DNA of 64,000 nucleotides. Source: Halobacteria archaeon HArc-gm2 (GTDB taxonomy: Archaea > Halobacteriota > Halobacteria > Halobacteriales > Haloarculaceae). The notes beneath the pieces were generated by a model. That model searched no databases, was not told the DNA's origin, and saw nothing but the letters and a program-made list of their open reading frames with translations. The first letter of the stretch is position 1. Each line of letters begins with the position of its first letter. Location of the stretch: contig JAOPKE010000003.1 of NCBI GenBank assembly GCA_025517465.1, positions 456,113 to 520,112 on the forward strand. The letters run 5' to 3'. Both the position numbers and the translations under genes were made by a program. Below, in pieces: positions 34,141-44,077 of the stretch.

Positions 34141-35877
34141 ATGGTTTTGCCAGTGATCCCAGCGGGAACCGACGCACCGGAGTTCGAACTCCCGGGACTG
34201 GTCGACGGGGAACACCGCCGCGTCGCCCTCGGGGAGTTCCTCGGCGAGGACGTGGTGATCCTGGCGTTCTACCCGGCCGATTTCAACCCGGCCTGCGACT
34301 TCGACTCCGGCCTGGACGAACTCGACCTGTTCACGATGCAGAAGGACGTCGAAGTGCTCGCTATCGGGCCGGACACCCTCTACAGCCACGCGGCCTTCGC
34401 CGACGAGTACGACCTGCACATTCCCCTCCTCTCCGACACCAGCCACGACGTCGCCGAGACCTACGGCGTCGACTTCGAGGACGACGTCGGCCAGCGCCTC
34501 GTCGAACGGGCGGTGTTCGTCGTCGACCACGACGGCGTGATCCAGTACGCCTGGAGCACGCGCGACATGGCGGAACTCCCTCGCAGCGAGGAGATCAAGG
34601 ACGCCATCGCCGACACCGGCGGCGACGACACCGCCTTCGCGCGCTACCGGGTCGGCCACGCCCACTACACCGAGGGACGGCGGGCCTTCACGAGCGCGAT
34701 GGGGTCGTACCGCGACTCGGAGTGGATGGTCGCCCAGTCGGACTTCAAGCGCGCCCGCGAGGAGTTCGAGGAGGCCGCCGACCACCTGGACAGTTCGGCC
34801 CGGTTCGTCGACGACGAGACCTTCGAGACGTACTACGAGCGCGCCCAGGAGAAAGCGACGGCGCTGTGGCAGGCCGCCGACTGGCTGAGCAAGTCAGCCA
34901 GCGAGTACTCCAGCGGCCGCGGCGCGGAGGGCCAGCGCCTGCGCGACGACGCCGAGGGACCCCTGGAGACCGCCCGCGACCTGGGCGAACCGGTCGACCC
35001 CGACGACTGGCCGCCCGACGAGGACGCCGACGACGAGCGCGAGAGCTTCCTCCCGCAGGACGACGAGAGCGACAGCGCGCTGGCGGTCGACATCGACGAG
35101 GCGGCCGAGAGCGACGACGGAGTCGACGCGGAATCGAGCGCCGGGGACGGCGTCGAGGACGGCGAGGAAATGGACTCCGACGAGATCGACGACGCCGAAC
35201 TCGAAGAGATCGAGGCCGAACTCACCGCGAGCCAGCCCGAGAACCCCGAGGGCGAGGAACTCGAGGAGACGCCGACGAGCATGGTCGACGCGCCGCCCGA
35301 GCGGACAGGCGAGCAGGGCGACGGGAGTGATGTCGGAGGCGGCGACGGCGCCGAGGACGCTGGCGACGACGAAATCGACGACGACGACCTGAAGGAACTC
35401 GAGGCGGAGATGCAGGCGAGCCAGTCCGCCGCCGAGGCCGCCAGCCAGGCCGCCGCGGACGAGAACCCGTCCGACGACGGCGAACAGGCGCCCCTCGACG
35501 ACGGGGGCGGCGAACTGGACGGGGATGCGGACGGGGCGGACAACGGGGTGGACCCGCTCGCCGAATCGTCCGGCGACGCACCGGCGGACCCCGACGCCGA
35601 CCTGTCGAGCGGGGGTTCGCCAGCGCCCGGCGCGTCCCGGTCGCTCGAACCCGAGAGCGGTCCCACTGTCGGCAGCGGCGACCAGCCTGTCGACGGCGAT
35701 ACCATCGATGACACAGCCGACGACGAACTCGGCGCGGACGACGTCCTGGACGACGAACCCCAGGGCGCCAGCGACGAGGACCTGGCCGACATCCCGACGG
35801 CCGAGGATCTGGCGGCGGACGAGGACGGTGGAGACGAGGCTGACGAACCGAGCGGCGAGAACGGCGGCGGCTACTGA
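34141..35877 (+). CDS. Peroxiredoxin-domain protein with long acidic low-complexity tail
   Basis: 578 aa from ATG 34141. Residues 1-160 are an AhpC/TSA domain (VILAFYPADFNPACDFDSGL, peroxidatic Cys near 52, no obvious resolving Cys). Residues about 180-310 are helical (FARYRVGHAHYTEGRRAFTS). From about 320 to the end the chain is almost wholly Asp/Glu/Gly/Ser/Ala, with two related segments, DELEEIEAELTASQ-like and DDLKELEAEMQASQSA. Tail is presumably disordered; role could be redox-dependent scaffolding. The family core is normally 150-200 aa. Confidence 0.75.
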   Translation: MVLPVIPAGTDAPEFELPGLVDGEHRRVALGEFLGEDVVILAFYPADFNPACDFDSGLDELDLFTMQKDVEVLAIGPDTLYSHAAFADEYDLHIPLLSDTSHDVAETYGVDFEDDVGQRLVERAVFVVDHDGVIQYAWSTRDMAELPRSEEIKDAIADTGGDDTAFARYRVGHAHYTEGRRAFTSAMGSYRDSEWMVAQSDFKRAREEFEEAADHLDSSARFVDDETFETYYERAQEKATALWQAADWLSKSASEYSSGRGAEGQRLRDDAEGPLETARDLGEPVDPDDWPPDEDADDERESFLPQDDESDSALAVDIDEAAESDDGVDAESSAGDGVEDGEEMDSDEIDDAELEEIEAELTASQPENPEGEELEETPTSMVDAPPERTGEQGDGSDVGGGDGAEDAGDDEIDDDDLKELEAEMQASQSAAEAASQAAADENPSDDGEQAPLDDGGGELDGDADGADNGVDPLAESSGDAPADPDADLSSGGSPAPGASRSLEPESGPTVGSGDQPVDGDTIDDTADDELGADDVLDDEPQGASDEDLADIPTAEDLAADEDGGDEADEPSGENGGGY

Positions 35878-35949
35878 CCGCCGACGGATTCTGACCAGCG
35901 ACGGACGCTGACCGCCGGATTGTAGTCGCTGGCCTCCGTCGTCGCTCGC

Positions 35950-36276
35950 ATGGACCGGACGGCGATGGCGCGAGCGTACTACGAGGCGCTCGACGACGGG
36001 GAGTACGACCGCCTCACCGACCTGCTGGCCCCCGACTTCTCGCAGTCCCGGCCGGACCGGCGCTTCGACGGGCGCGACCGGTTCGTCGGGTTCATGCGCG
36101 ATGAGCGACCCGAGAACGACACCGCTCACCCCGTCGACGCCGTGTTCGAACGGTCGGACGGCGTGGCCGTCGAAGGACGACTGCTGGCGAGCGACGGTGA
36201 CCTGATCGCAGCCTTCGTCGACGTCTTCGCTTTCGACGGCGACCAGATCGCCGAGATCCGCACCTATACGCAGTGA
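35950..36276 (+). CDS. SnoaL/NTF2-like fold protein
   Basis: 108 aa. Pattern ARAYYEALDDGEYDRLTDLL, FDGRDRFVGFMRDER and IAEIRTYTQ matches the SnoaL-like polyketide cyclase/ketosteroid isomerase superfamily. Activity unknown. No linked partner. Confidence 0.75.
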   Translation: MDRTAMARAYYEALDDGEYDRLTDLLAPDFSQSRPDRRFDGRDRFVGFMRDERPENDTAHPVDAVFERSDGVAVEGRLLASDGDLIAAFVDVFAFDGDQIAEIRTYTQ

Positions 36277-36374
36277 ACGGGAGTGAAGACGGCTAGCGTG
36301 CTCGTGGCCGCGTGACGCCCATCGTCACTGAACCGACCAGTTGTTTTAATTACTCTTCGGCCGCAGTCCGGATT

Positions 36375-36644
36375 ATGCGACAGGTCCTCGCAACGAAGCT
36401 CTCCGACAGGCCAGTGATGGGCGCCGACGGCGAACGCCTCGGCACGGTGCACAACGTCACGATGAATCCGACGACGGGCGAACTCGTCTCTGTCGTCATC
36501 AATCCCGAGGGGGACCTCCACGGCTTCGACCGGACGGACGCGGGCCGCGTCCGCCTCCCCGCCTCCAGCATCCAGGGGCTCGACGACTACCTCGTCGTCA
36601 ATCCCACGCGCGAGACGTGGAAGGGAAGCGAGGCCGAGTCGTGA
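36375..36644 (+). CDS. PRC-barrel domain protein
   Basis: 89 aa from ATG 36375. The segment LSDRPVMGADGERLGTVHNV with GELVSVVINPEG and VRLPASSIQGLDDYLVV is the PRC-barrel fold of the archaeal type linked to cell division (CdpB-like) or RNA metabolism. Haloarchaeal CdpB1/CdpB2 are of similar size; which branch this is cannot be decided. TTTTAATTAC about 30 bases upstream of the ATG gives a promoter. Confidence 0.78.
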   Translation: MRQVLATKLSDRPVMGADGERLGTVHNVTMNPTTGELVSVVINPEGDLHGFDRTDAGRVRLPASSIQGLDDYLVVNPTRETWKGSEAES

Positions 36645-36668
36645 GCGCGGTCGAGGTGAGGACGCTCC

Positions 36669-36863
36669 TCAGTCGAGTGCCGTAAACAGCACCACGGTGA
36701 CCGCCGCGACGGCGGCCATGGCGACCGCCCAGCCCAGTCGACCGGCGAGCCCGTCGGACATCGACGTCGCGAACGAGACGATGCCGATGCCGACGGCTGT
36801 CCCAAGAGCCAGCTTCAGTTCGTCGCGCTCTACCTGCGAGAAATCGAACATCGGAATCGCCAC
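36669..36863 (-). CDS. Small two-TM membrane protein downstream of serS
   Basis: 64 aa (or 60 from the internal Met). Two hydrophobic segments, KLALGTAVGIGIVSFATSM and LGWAVAMAAVAAVTVVLF. Begins six bases after the serS stop, so it is the second gene of that operon. Function unknown. Confidence 0.65.
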   Translation of the reverse strand: MAIPMFDFSQVERDELKLALGTAVGIGIVSFATSMSDGLAGRLGWAVAMAAVAAVTVVLFTALD

Positions 36864-36869
36864 TCGTCG

Positions 36870-38252
36870 CTACTCCCCGTCGCCTTCACCCACAGCTGTC
36901 TCGCCGATGGGATCGTGACCTTCGATGACCTCCTGGCCGCCCATGTAGGGCTGGAGCGCCTCGGGCACGTCGACGGTGCCGTCCTCGTTCTGGTAGTACT
37001 CCAGGATGGCGACGATCACTCTGGGCGCGGCGACGCCGCTGCCGTTGAGCGTGTGAAGGTACTCCGCCGACTCGTGGCGCTCGGGCCGGTAGTGGATGCC
37101 GGCGCGGCGGGCCTGGAAGTCCTCGAAGTTGGACACCGACGAGACTTCGAGCCAGCGCCCGCCCTCCGCGGGGCCCTCGTCCATGTCGTCGCCGGGGGCC
37201 CACACCTCGACGTCGTACTTCTTGGCCTGCGTGAACCCCATGTCGCCGGTGCACATGTCGAGCACGCGGTAGGGGAGTTCCAGGCGGTCGAGGACTTCGG
37301 TCGCCTCGTCCAGCAGTTCCTCCATCCGCTCGTAGCTCTCCTCCGGCCGGACGAAGTTGACCAGTTCGACCTTGTTGAACTGGTGGACGCGGACGTAGCC
37401 CCGGGTCTCGGTCCCGTGCTCGCCGGCCTCGCGACGGAAGTTCGGCGAGAAGGCCTGGTGTTTGACCGGCAGGTCGTCGTCCAGCAGGATCTCGTCGCGG
37501 TACATGTTGGTGACCGGCACCTCCGCCGTCGGGAGGAGCCACAGGTCGTCGTCGTCGTAGTCGTCGCCGTGGCGGGCGCCGACGCGGTAGGCGTCCTCGT
37601 CGAACTTGGGGAGCTGGCCGGTCCCGCGCATCGACGCGCTGTTGACCGGAATCGGCGGCGAGACCTCCACGTACTCCTGCTCGCGGTGGACGTCGAGCAT
37701 GAACTGGATCAGGGCGCGTTCCAGGCGCGCGCCGTCGCCCTTGACGAACTGGAACCCACCGCCGGCGACCTTCGCGCCGCGCTCGAAGTCCAGGATATCG
37801 AGTTCCTCACCCAGGTCGTAGTGGGGGACGACGTCGTCGGGGATGTCCCGCAAGTCGTCGAACCCCACGCGGGAGCGCTCGACGTTGTCCGACTCGTCCT
37901 CGCCGACGGGGACGGAGTCGTGGGGGACGTTGGGAATTTCGAGGAGCCGGTCTTCGAGTTCGGCTTCGAGCTCGTCGGCCCGGTCCTCGACGTCCTGGAG
38001 TTCCGCCTTGATCTCCGAGGAGCGCTCGATGGCCTCCTGGGCCTGCTCCTCCTCGCCCTCGCGCTTGTACTCACCTATCTGGCTGGAGACCTCGTTGCGC
38101 TGGTGGCGCAGGTCGTCGCCGTGGGCCTTCAGCTCCCGCCACTCCTCGTCGATCTCGAGGATCTCGTCCAGGTCGACGCCCGTGACGCCCTTGTGCTCGA
38201 TGGCGTCCCGCACGACGTCGGGGTTCTCCCGGACGAACTGCCTGCTCAACAT
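36870..38252 (-). CDS. serS: Seryl-tRNA synthetase
   Basis: 460 aa from ATG 38252 ([20 protein letters not shown]). N-terminal long antiparallel coiled coil (about residues 27-110) that contacts the tRNA long arm, then the class II core: motif 2 [20 protein letters not shown] and motif 3 [19 protein letters not shown]. Bacterial/haloarchaeal type, distinct from methanogen SerRS. Element B begins 114 bases upstream of its start. Confidence 0.96.
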   Translation of the reverse strand: MLSRQFVRENPDVVRDAIEHKGVTGVDLDEILEIDEEWRELKAHGDDLRHQRNEVSSQIGEYKREGEEEQAQEAIERSSEIKAELQDVEDRADELEAELEDRLLEIPNVPHDSVPVGEDESDNVERSRVGFDDLRDIPDDVVPHYDLGEELDILDFERGAKVAGGGFQFVKGDGARLERALIQFMLDVHREQEYVEVSPPIPVNSASMRGTGQLPKFDEDAYRVGARHGDDYDDDDLWLLPTAEVPVTNMYRDEILLDDDLPVKHQAFSPNFRREAGEHGTETRGYVRVHQFNKVELVNFVRPEESYERMEELLDEATEVLDRLELPYRVLDMCTGDMGFTQAKKYDVEVWAPGDDMDEGPAEGGRWLEVSSVSNFEDFQARRAGIHYRPERHESAEYLHTLNGSGVAAPRVIVAILEYYQNEDGTVDVPEALQPYMGGQEVIEGHDPIGETAVGEGDGE

Positions 38253-38366
38253 GGTTCGGGGTAAACGGGGGCTCTCCGTATACGTGTCGATGCTTCGTGG
38301 ATGGCTGGCATGGGGATGGAACGGTGAGTCGGATACCCGATCATGAACTGCAACTACCAACAGCCA

Positions 38367-38776
38367 GAAAGCCCTCGGCCCGCTCGCCTCGCGCGGCTCG
38401 CTGTGCGCGCTCACTCCGTTCGCGTGCTTGCGTCGCCGTGCTTCGGCCACCGGGCATCGCCCTTTCAGTCCGCCAGGGCTGCATAGCTCGCGCGGCCTTC
38501 GGCACGCGCTCGCGAGTGACTCCACCACACCTCCCCGGATTCGCGGCGTCCGCCGCGAATCACGCTTCCTTCCGCAATCGCACAGCAGTTGGCCGGGAGC
38601 ACGTGCCCGAACGAATGTGAGGGTCGTGCGACCAGGGGAAGGGCAGGGCTGCGGTGCTGTGCTGACCTGGTGGATTGAAAGGGCGAGGCGGGCTGAACGA
38701 AGCACGGGCCCGTAAGCACCGAACGGAGTGAGGCGCGCAGCGCGGTCCGCGCGAGTTCAGCACGTCGAGGGCTTTC
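38367..38776. repeat. Composite intergenic element, copy B (complete, 410 bp)
   Basis: Terminal inverted repeats GAAAGCCCTCG (38367-38377) and CGAGGGCTTTC (38766-38776), 11 bp, perfect. Left arm has CGCCCTTTCAGTCCGCCAGG (38458-38477) and CTCCCCGGATTCG (38531-38543); right arm has GGGGAAGGGCAGGGCTGCGG (38635-38654) and GGATTGAAAGGGCGAGG (38672-38688). A constant-core hairpin is inside (38405-38427). No convincing coding capacity. Lies between serS and the MBL gene. Confidence 0.88.
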
Positions 38777-38878
38777 CCTTGTTTGAAGTCTCGTTCTCTA
38801 GCTCAGCTCCCATCGAAATTACTGATCGAATCACTACTATACGAACGTTTAACCGAGTTACACCCGCTCCTGCTAGAC

Positions 38879-39787
38879 ATGGCAATCGGGGACGTCACGC
38901 ACGCGAGCGAGGTGCACGAAGACCTGTGGTACGTCGACACCGGGATGTACGGCGTCGAGGAGTACGGCTCGGTGTACGTGATAGACGCCGAGCGTCCCGC
39001 CGTGGTCGACACGGGCCTGGGGACGAACTACGAGCGCGTGCTCGACGCCGTCGAGGCGGCGGGTATCGACCCGGAGGACGTCGAGGTCATCGCGGCGACG
39101 CACGTCCACCTCGACCACGCGGGCGGGGCGGGGTTCCTGGTCGAGGAGTTCGAGGACGCGGCGGTGTACGTCCACGAGATCGGGGCGCCGCACCTCGTCG
39201 ACCCCGAGCGGCTCTGGGAGGGAACGAAGGCGGCGGTGGGCGACCAGATCCAGTACTACGTCGAACCAGAGCCCGTGCCGGAGGACTGGATCGTCGAGAT
39301 CGAGGACGGCGACCGGATCGAACTGGGCGATCACTCGCTGGCGATCCACCACGCGCCCGGGCACGCGCCCCACCAGGTCGTCTTTCACGACCCCGAAATC
39401 GACGGGGTGTTCACGGCCGACGCGGCGGGCATCTACAGCCCGTCCACCGACGAGGTCCACGTCACCAGCCCGCCGTCGAACTTCGACCTGGATCGGGCGC
39501 TGGACGACGTCGAGACGCTCGAAGCGATCGGCCCCGAGTGGCTGCTGTACGGCCACTTCGGCCCGGCGCGGACGGCCGACCGCCTCGACACCTACGCCGA
39601 GATCCTGTCGGCGTGGGTGGCCGACGTCGAGGCGGCCCGCGACGAACTGGGTGACGACGACGCCGTCATCGAACGGTTCCAGGAGACGGTCGAGACACCG
39701 GAGATCTGGGGCGAGGAGAAGTCGACGGCCGAGGTGGCGATGAACGTCCGCGGCGTGTTGACGTATCTGGATCGGCGGGAAACGTAG
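38879..39787 (+). CDS. MBL-fold metallo-hydrolase
   Basis: 302 aa from ATG 38879; the TTTAA box in ACGTTTAACCG (about 38845) fits leaderless initiation. Metal motif ATHVHLDHAGGAGFLV, then HHAPGHAPHQVVF and FTADAAGIYSP; C-terminal helical extension. Same superfamily as the 203-aa protein at 28906 but not close. Substrate unknown. Confidence 0.85.
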   Translation: MAIGDVTHASEVHEDLWYVDTGMYGVEEYGSVYVIDAERPAVVDTGLGTNYERVLDAVEAAGIDPEDVEVIAATHVHLDHAGGAGFLVEEFEDAAVYVHEIGAPHLVDPERLWEGTKAAVGDQIQYYVEPEPVPEDWIVEIEDGDRIELGDHSLAIHHAPGHAPHQVVFHDPEIDGVFTADAAGIYSPSTDEVHVTSPPSNFDLDRALDDVETLEAIGPEWLLYGHFGPARTADRLDTYAEILSAWVADVEAARDELGDDDAVIERFQETVETPEIWGEEKSTAEVAMNVRGVLTYLDRRET

Positions 39788-39865
39788 CCTACTCAGGGCA
39801 GTAGAGGCGGGCTTGCCGCGAGTGAATGTATTTATACCGCCCCGTTGCTTTGGGCCAGACACACG

Positions 39866-41746
39866 ATGGCGGCCACAGACCTGATATTGCTCGTCGCCGG
39901 CATCATCGCGATCGGTGTGCTAGCACAGTTGCTGGCCGACCGGTTGCAGATCCCGAGCATCATCTTCTACATCGCCGCCGGGCTCGTGCTCGGACCGATA
40001 TCGCCGTACATACCGCTGGTGAACGGGCGGATCATCGACCCGGCGTCGTTCGGGGACGCGCTCCCCGCGATCGTCGGGCTCGCGGTCGCCATCATCGTCT
40101 TCGAGGGGGCGTTCCACCTGAAGATGGAACGGATCCAGTCGGCACCGTCGGCTGCCGTCCAGCTCGTGACCGTCGGGGCGGTCATCGCCCTCGTCGGCAC
40201 GAGCGTCGCGGTCCGGTTCGCGTTCGACACCTCGTGGTTCCTCGCGCTGACGATCGGGTCGCTGCTCGTCGCCACCGGGCCGACCGTGGTGACGCCGATC
40301 CTGAAGGTCGTCCCGGTCAGGGACCGCGTCGCCGCGGCGCTGGAGACCGAGGGTATCGTCAACGACGTGACGGCGGCCATCCTCGCCGTGGTCTTCTTCG
40401 AGGCGGTAAGCCCCGAGACCGTCTCCAACGGCCTCGTCGAGGGGTTCATCACCCGCCTCGGCGTCGGGCTGCTGTTCGGCGTGCTCGTCGCCGCGGTCGT
40501 CTTCTACCTGCTGCGATACGTCGACCTCTCGCCAGGTGACGCACCGCGCAACGCCCGGTTGCTGGTGCTGGCCGGCGCACTCATCGCGTACGCGGCGGCG
40601 AACGCCCAGGCGAGCGAGGCCGGCGTCGCCGCGGTGGCGACGGCGGGATTCCTGCTCGGCAACGCGGACATCCCCTACGAGGAGGACATCGAGGACTTCA
40701 AGGGGGACATCACGCTGGTCGTCCTCTCGTTCGTCTTCATCGCGCTGGCCGCGCTGCTGGACCTCAACGCGCTCCGGCAGGTCGGCATCCCCGGCCTGAT
40801 CGTCGTCGTCGCGATGGCGCTCGTGATCCGGCCGGTGCTCGTGTTCATCTCGACGGTCGGCGACCGGTTCACCCTGCAGGAGCGGACGTTCATGAGTTTC
40901 GTCGGACCGCGCGGGATCATCCCGGCGTCGGTCGCGACGCTGTTCGCCGTCGAGTTGCAGGCGCTCGGTCGGATCGAGGAGGCGAACATCATCCTCGGGA
41001 CCGTCTTCCTGGCAATCCTGCTGACCGCCGTGTTCGAGGGCGGCTTCGCCCGCAAAATCGCGGAATACCTGGACGTGATACCAATGAGAGTCATCATCGT
41101 CGGAGGCGGGAAGGTGGGCCGGTCGCTCGCCGAACGCCTCGAAGACCGTGGCGAGAACGTCGTCATCGTCGAAGAGAGAGAAAGCGTCGTAGAGACCGCC
41201 CGGAACGCCGGGTTCACGGTGCACAGCGGCGACGGCACCGACACCGAAGTACTGCGCTCCGCCGGGGCGGAGAACGCCAAGACCGTCGTCGCCGCCACCG
41301 GGGACGACGACGCCAACCTGCTGGTCGCCCAGCTGGCCAACTCGAAGTTCGACGTCGAGCGGGTCATCGCCCGCGCGAACAACCCGGACAACGTCGAGGC
41401 CTTCGAGGACCTGGGCGTCAGCACTATCTCCTCGGCCATGGCGACGGCCTGGGCCATCGACAACCAGATCGAACGCCCCGCCATCGCCCACTGGATGACC
41501 GACGTCGGCCGCGTCGGTGACGTCCAGGAGATCGAGGTGACCAACCACGACATCGTCGACAAGCCCGTCAGCGAGGTCGGCCCGATGCTTCCGGACGCCT
41601 GCCTCATCGCGCTCATCACGCGCGACGGGGAGACCGACGTCCCGACCGCCGACTTCGTCGTCGAGCGCGGGGACATGCTGACGCTGCTTGGCCGGAACGA
41701 TTCGGTCCGCGAGGGGATGGCGTTCGTCAACAGCGACGCCAGCTAA
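39866..41746 (+). CDS. Na+(K+)/H+ antiporter fused to TrkA-N/TrkA-C regulatory domains
   Basis: 626 aa from ATG 39866; TTTATA at 39831-39836 fits a start at or next to the ATG. Residues about 5-400: 12-13 TM CPA1/NhaP-type exchanger with ALETEGIVNDVTAAILAVVF as the ion-binding Asp region and GPRGIIPASVATLF. Residues from 410: Rossmann TrkA-N (MRVIIVGGGKVGRSLAERLE) and a C-terminal TrkA-C domain. The soluble half probably senses NAD(H) or nucleotides and gates transport. Role in pH/Na+ balance. Confidence 0.88.
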   Translation: MAATDLILLVAGIIAIGVLAQLLADRLQIPSIIFYIAAGLVLGPISPYIPLVNGRIIDPASFGDALPAIVGLAVAIIVFEGAFHLKMERIQSAPSAAVQLVTVGAVIALVGTSVAVRFAFDTSWFLALTIGSLLVATGPTVVTPILKVVPVRDRVAAALETEGIVNDVTAAILAVVFFEAVSPETVSNGLVEGFITRLGVGLLFGVLVAAVVFYLLRYVDLSPGDAPRNARLLVLAGALIAYAAANAQASEAGVAAVATAGFLLGNADIPYEEDIEDFKGDITLVVLSFVFIALAALLDLNALRQVGIPGLIVVVAMALVIRPVLVFISTVGDRFTLQERTFMSFVGPRGIIPASVATLFAVELQALGRIEEANIILGTVFLAILLTAVFEGGFARKIAEYLDVIPMRVIIVGGGKVGRSLAERLEDRGENVVIVEERESVVETARNAGFTVHSGDGTDTEVLRSAGAENAKTVVAATGDDDANLLVAQLANSKFDVERVIARANNPDNVEAFEDLGVSTISSAMATAWAIDNQIERPAIAHWMTDVGRVGDVQEIEVTNHDIVDKPVSEVGPMLPDACLIALITRDGETDVPTADFVVERGDMLTLLGRNDSVREGMAFVNSDAS

Positions 41747-41852
41747 CGTTCTCCGGCCGTACCGTCTGTCGGCCTCGTCTGCAGGCTCGACGGCCTCCCG
41801 GCCGATCCGAGCGGCGAAGGTTTTTGTTCGAAGGCGCGAGAGTCGCGATAGC

Positions 41853-43520
41853 ATGAGTTTCCGGGGGCTGTGGGGCGCGGTGGGTACCGTCCGCGATCGT
41901 CCGGCCTTGCTCGGCTTCGGCCTGATCATCGGCCTGGCAGACGTGGCGTCTCTCGCGCTCCTCGGTATCGGCGTCGACCTGGCCGGTGCCGGCGAGTGGA
42001 CCGGGGTGGGCGTCGGCGTACTCGGACGGCTCGGCCTGCTCGCTGTCGTCAGCGCCCTCACGCCGGGCCTGTACGCGGTCGTCCGGGGCGAGACGAACGG
42101 CGGCCGGTCGGTGCTCGCGAAGACCGCGACGGAAGCACGGCGGTCCGGGGCATCGCTGTTTCGCGCTTCGGTGAGTGCACACGCCGTCGCATTCCTGCTG
42201 TTCATCCCGCTCGCCGTCGTCACCACGTCCATCGCGCTCGGTATCGACGCGGTCGTCCAGATTGCGCGTGGGACGGTGGGGAACGGATCGTGGGTGGGCC
42301 CGTGGTTGGTCATTGTCGGTGCCTGGCTCGTCGCCGCGTACCTCGCCCGACTGCCCCTCTCGTTCCACGACCTCGCGACGGTCCGCGGTGACGAACGGCC
42401 CACGTGGGCGTGGCTGGCGAGCGCTCGGGCGACGCTGTCGAATCCCCGAGCGCTCCTCACCTACGGCGTGGGCCGGGCGAGTTTGCTCGCCGCGCCATCG
42501 TTCCTCGCGATGGCGTTCGCGATCGGATTCGACATCCTCACGGGCGGCAGCCTCGGGGTTCTGCACCTCGCCGCCGTTTTCCTCGCCGGCAGTTGCCTCG
42601 CCAGACCCGTGCTGGCGGCCTATCACCTGTCGGCCGACGACGATCTGGTCAGGCGTGGACGGACGCGAGCGGAATCTAGGAGTCTCGTCCCGCGAGCGCG
42701 CACTGGGGTCGCTTGCATGGTACTCCTTGCGGCGGTCGTGGGCGGGGTCGGGGCAGTCAGGGTCGGGGACGTCGATCCGATCGACCGCACGCCGGCCACA
42801 CCGGACGTCGAGCGGGACGACCCGTCGACCGTCGTCGCCGCCGCGAACGAGCGGACGGCGGCCACGAGTCGAGAGCACACCCACGTCTGGTCCATGTACA
42901 ACGACACGACCCAGTCCTGGGAGACAGTCAGGGAGCAGGACATCCGGATCGACACCCGACAGCGGCGGGTCGCCGCCTCAGTTCACAGACACTACTCGGA
43001 TTGGCGCTACGAAATCTATCTGGAGGACGGACGGACGCTGAAGCCCAAAGGGTGGTTCAGGTACACAGTCAGCGAAACGTTCCGGATGGAGCGCCAGGAC
43101 GGCGCGGTTTTGATCGGCCCCACGAAGTCCTTCCTGCCGGACGCCTCTCGGTACCCGTCGCCTGCGCTACCCTGGCGCGTCGTGAACCGCACCGAGGACG
43201 CCGTCGTCTATGCGGTCACCGACCCCGAAGCGCTCCACGCCGACGAGCGGTACGCCGACAGCTATCCGTCGCCGCGCGAGGAGGGCGTCACCTACCGGGA
43301 CGGGAACTACGTGCGAGTGACGGTCGACCGGGAGACCGGCCGGCTGCGATCGGTCGAGAGACAGAGCCACTACGAGCGAGCGGACGGAATCGAGACGGTC
43401 GTGGTCGGGAACCGGGTCGTCTCCAAGTTCGACGGGTACGGAACGACGCACGTCGAGCGGCCAGCCGAACTGGATGGCCCGTCCGTGTACGCCACGTTCT
43501 GGGACTACGTCGACTACTGA
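41853..43520 (+). CDS. Multi-TM membrane protein with extracytoplasmic beta-rich domain
   Basis: 555 aa from ATG 41853. Residues 1-270: six or seven TM segments (GFGLIIGLADVASLALLGIG). A further TM at about 285-305 leads into an outer domain of 240 residues with repeated beta strands (YEIYLEDGRTLKPKGWFRYT). The 3' end overlaps the thioesterase gene on the opposite strand by 7 bases. No family recognised; could sense or export. Confidence 0.68.
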   Translation: MSFRGLWGAVGTVRDRPALLGFGLIIGLADVASLALLGIGVDLAGAGEWTGVGVGVLGRLGLLAVVSALTPGLYAVVRGETNGGRSVLAKTATEARRSGASLFRASVSAHAVAFLLFIPLAVVTTSIALGIDAVVQIARGTVGNGSWVGPWLVIVGAWLVAAYLARLPLSFHDLATVRGDERPTWAWLASARATLSNPRALLTYGVGRASLLAAPSFLAMAFAIGFDILTGGSLGVLHLAAVFLAGSCLARPVLAAYHLSADDDLVRRGRTRAESRSLVPRARTGVACMVLLAAVVGGVGAVRVGDVDPIDRTPATPDVERDDPSTVVAAANERTAATSREHTHVWSMYNDTTQSWETVREQDIRIDTRQRRVAASVHRHYSDWRYEIYLEDGRTLKPKGWFRYTVSETFRMERQDGAVLIGPTKSFLPDASRYPSPALPWRVVNRTEDAVVYAVTDPEALHADERYADSYPSPREEGVTYRDGNYVRVTVDRETGRLRSVERQSHYERADGIETVVVGNRVVSKFDGYGTTHVERPAELDGPSVYATFWDYVDY

Positions 43521-43966
43521 TCGTCGTCCGGATCCACGTCGTCTCGCTCGACGTCCGCTTCCCACGGTGACTCCCCGTTCTGACCGCCGGTCTTGTACAC
43601 GCCGCGAGCCGTGGCGACGTGGTGATCGTCCGCATCGTGAATCTCGACGTTGGCGACGGCCACGCTCCCGCCGTTGCGGACGACGTCGGCCGTCGCGGTC
43701 AGGTCGGCCGTCGCCGGCGCGAGGTAGTCGATGCGCATGTCCACGGTCGGCGCGACGTCGCCGGTGAGCGAGACGACGGCCGCGCCGCCGACGGTGTCGG
43801 CCAGCGAGTAGGTGACACCGCCGTGGGCGACGCCGCCGTGCGGGTTAGTGGTGTGTTCCTCCCGGAGCGGGAGCGTCCCCTCGGCGTGGCCATCGGCGGC
43901 CTCGGTCACCTCGATGCCGAGCGACTCGACGAACGGGATCTCGTTGAAGACGGTTTCGAGACTCAT
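43514..43966 (-). CDS. PaaI-family hotdog thioesterase
   Basis: 150 aa. TNPHGGVAHGGVTYSLADTV is the conserved HGG active-site helix of the PaaI/4HBT thioesterases; DVAPTVDMRIDYLAPATADL follows. Hydrolyses acyl- or aryl-CoA esters. Overlaps the preceding membrane-protein gene tail to tail. Confidence 0.88.
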   Translation of the reverse strand: MSLETVFNEIPFVESLGIEVTEAADGHAEGTLPLREEHTTNPHGGVAHGGVTYSLADTVGGAAVVSLTGDVAPTVDMRIDYLAPATADLTATADVVRNGGSVAVANVEIHDADDHHVATARGVYKTGGQNGESPWEADVERDDVDPDDDQ

Positions 43967-44077
43967 TGCCAGTGAGAGGAGGGTACGCGGGATAAGCCCT
44001 CCAGAACGGGAACAAACGGGCCGCGCGTGGTGAGCGACCCGTCACGCTTTTTCCGGGGGCTCTCCGACGTAGAGCCG

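Noticed and set aside
38428..38715. Short open frames inside composite element B
   Set aside because: Frames are not shared between copies A-D; only nucleotide motifs and pairing are.
39920..42460. 846-codon minus-strand open frame over the antiporter and next gene
   Set aside because: Crosses two well-supported plus-strand genes; composition is typical of an antisense frame.
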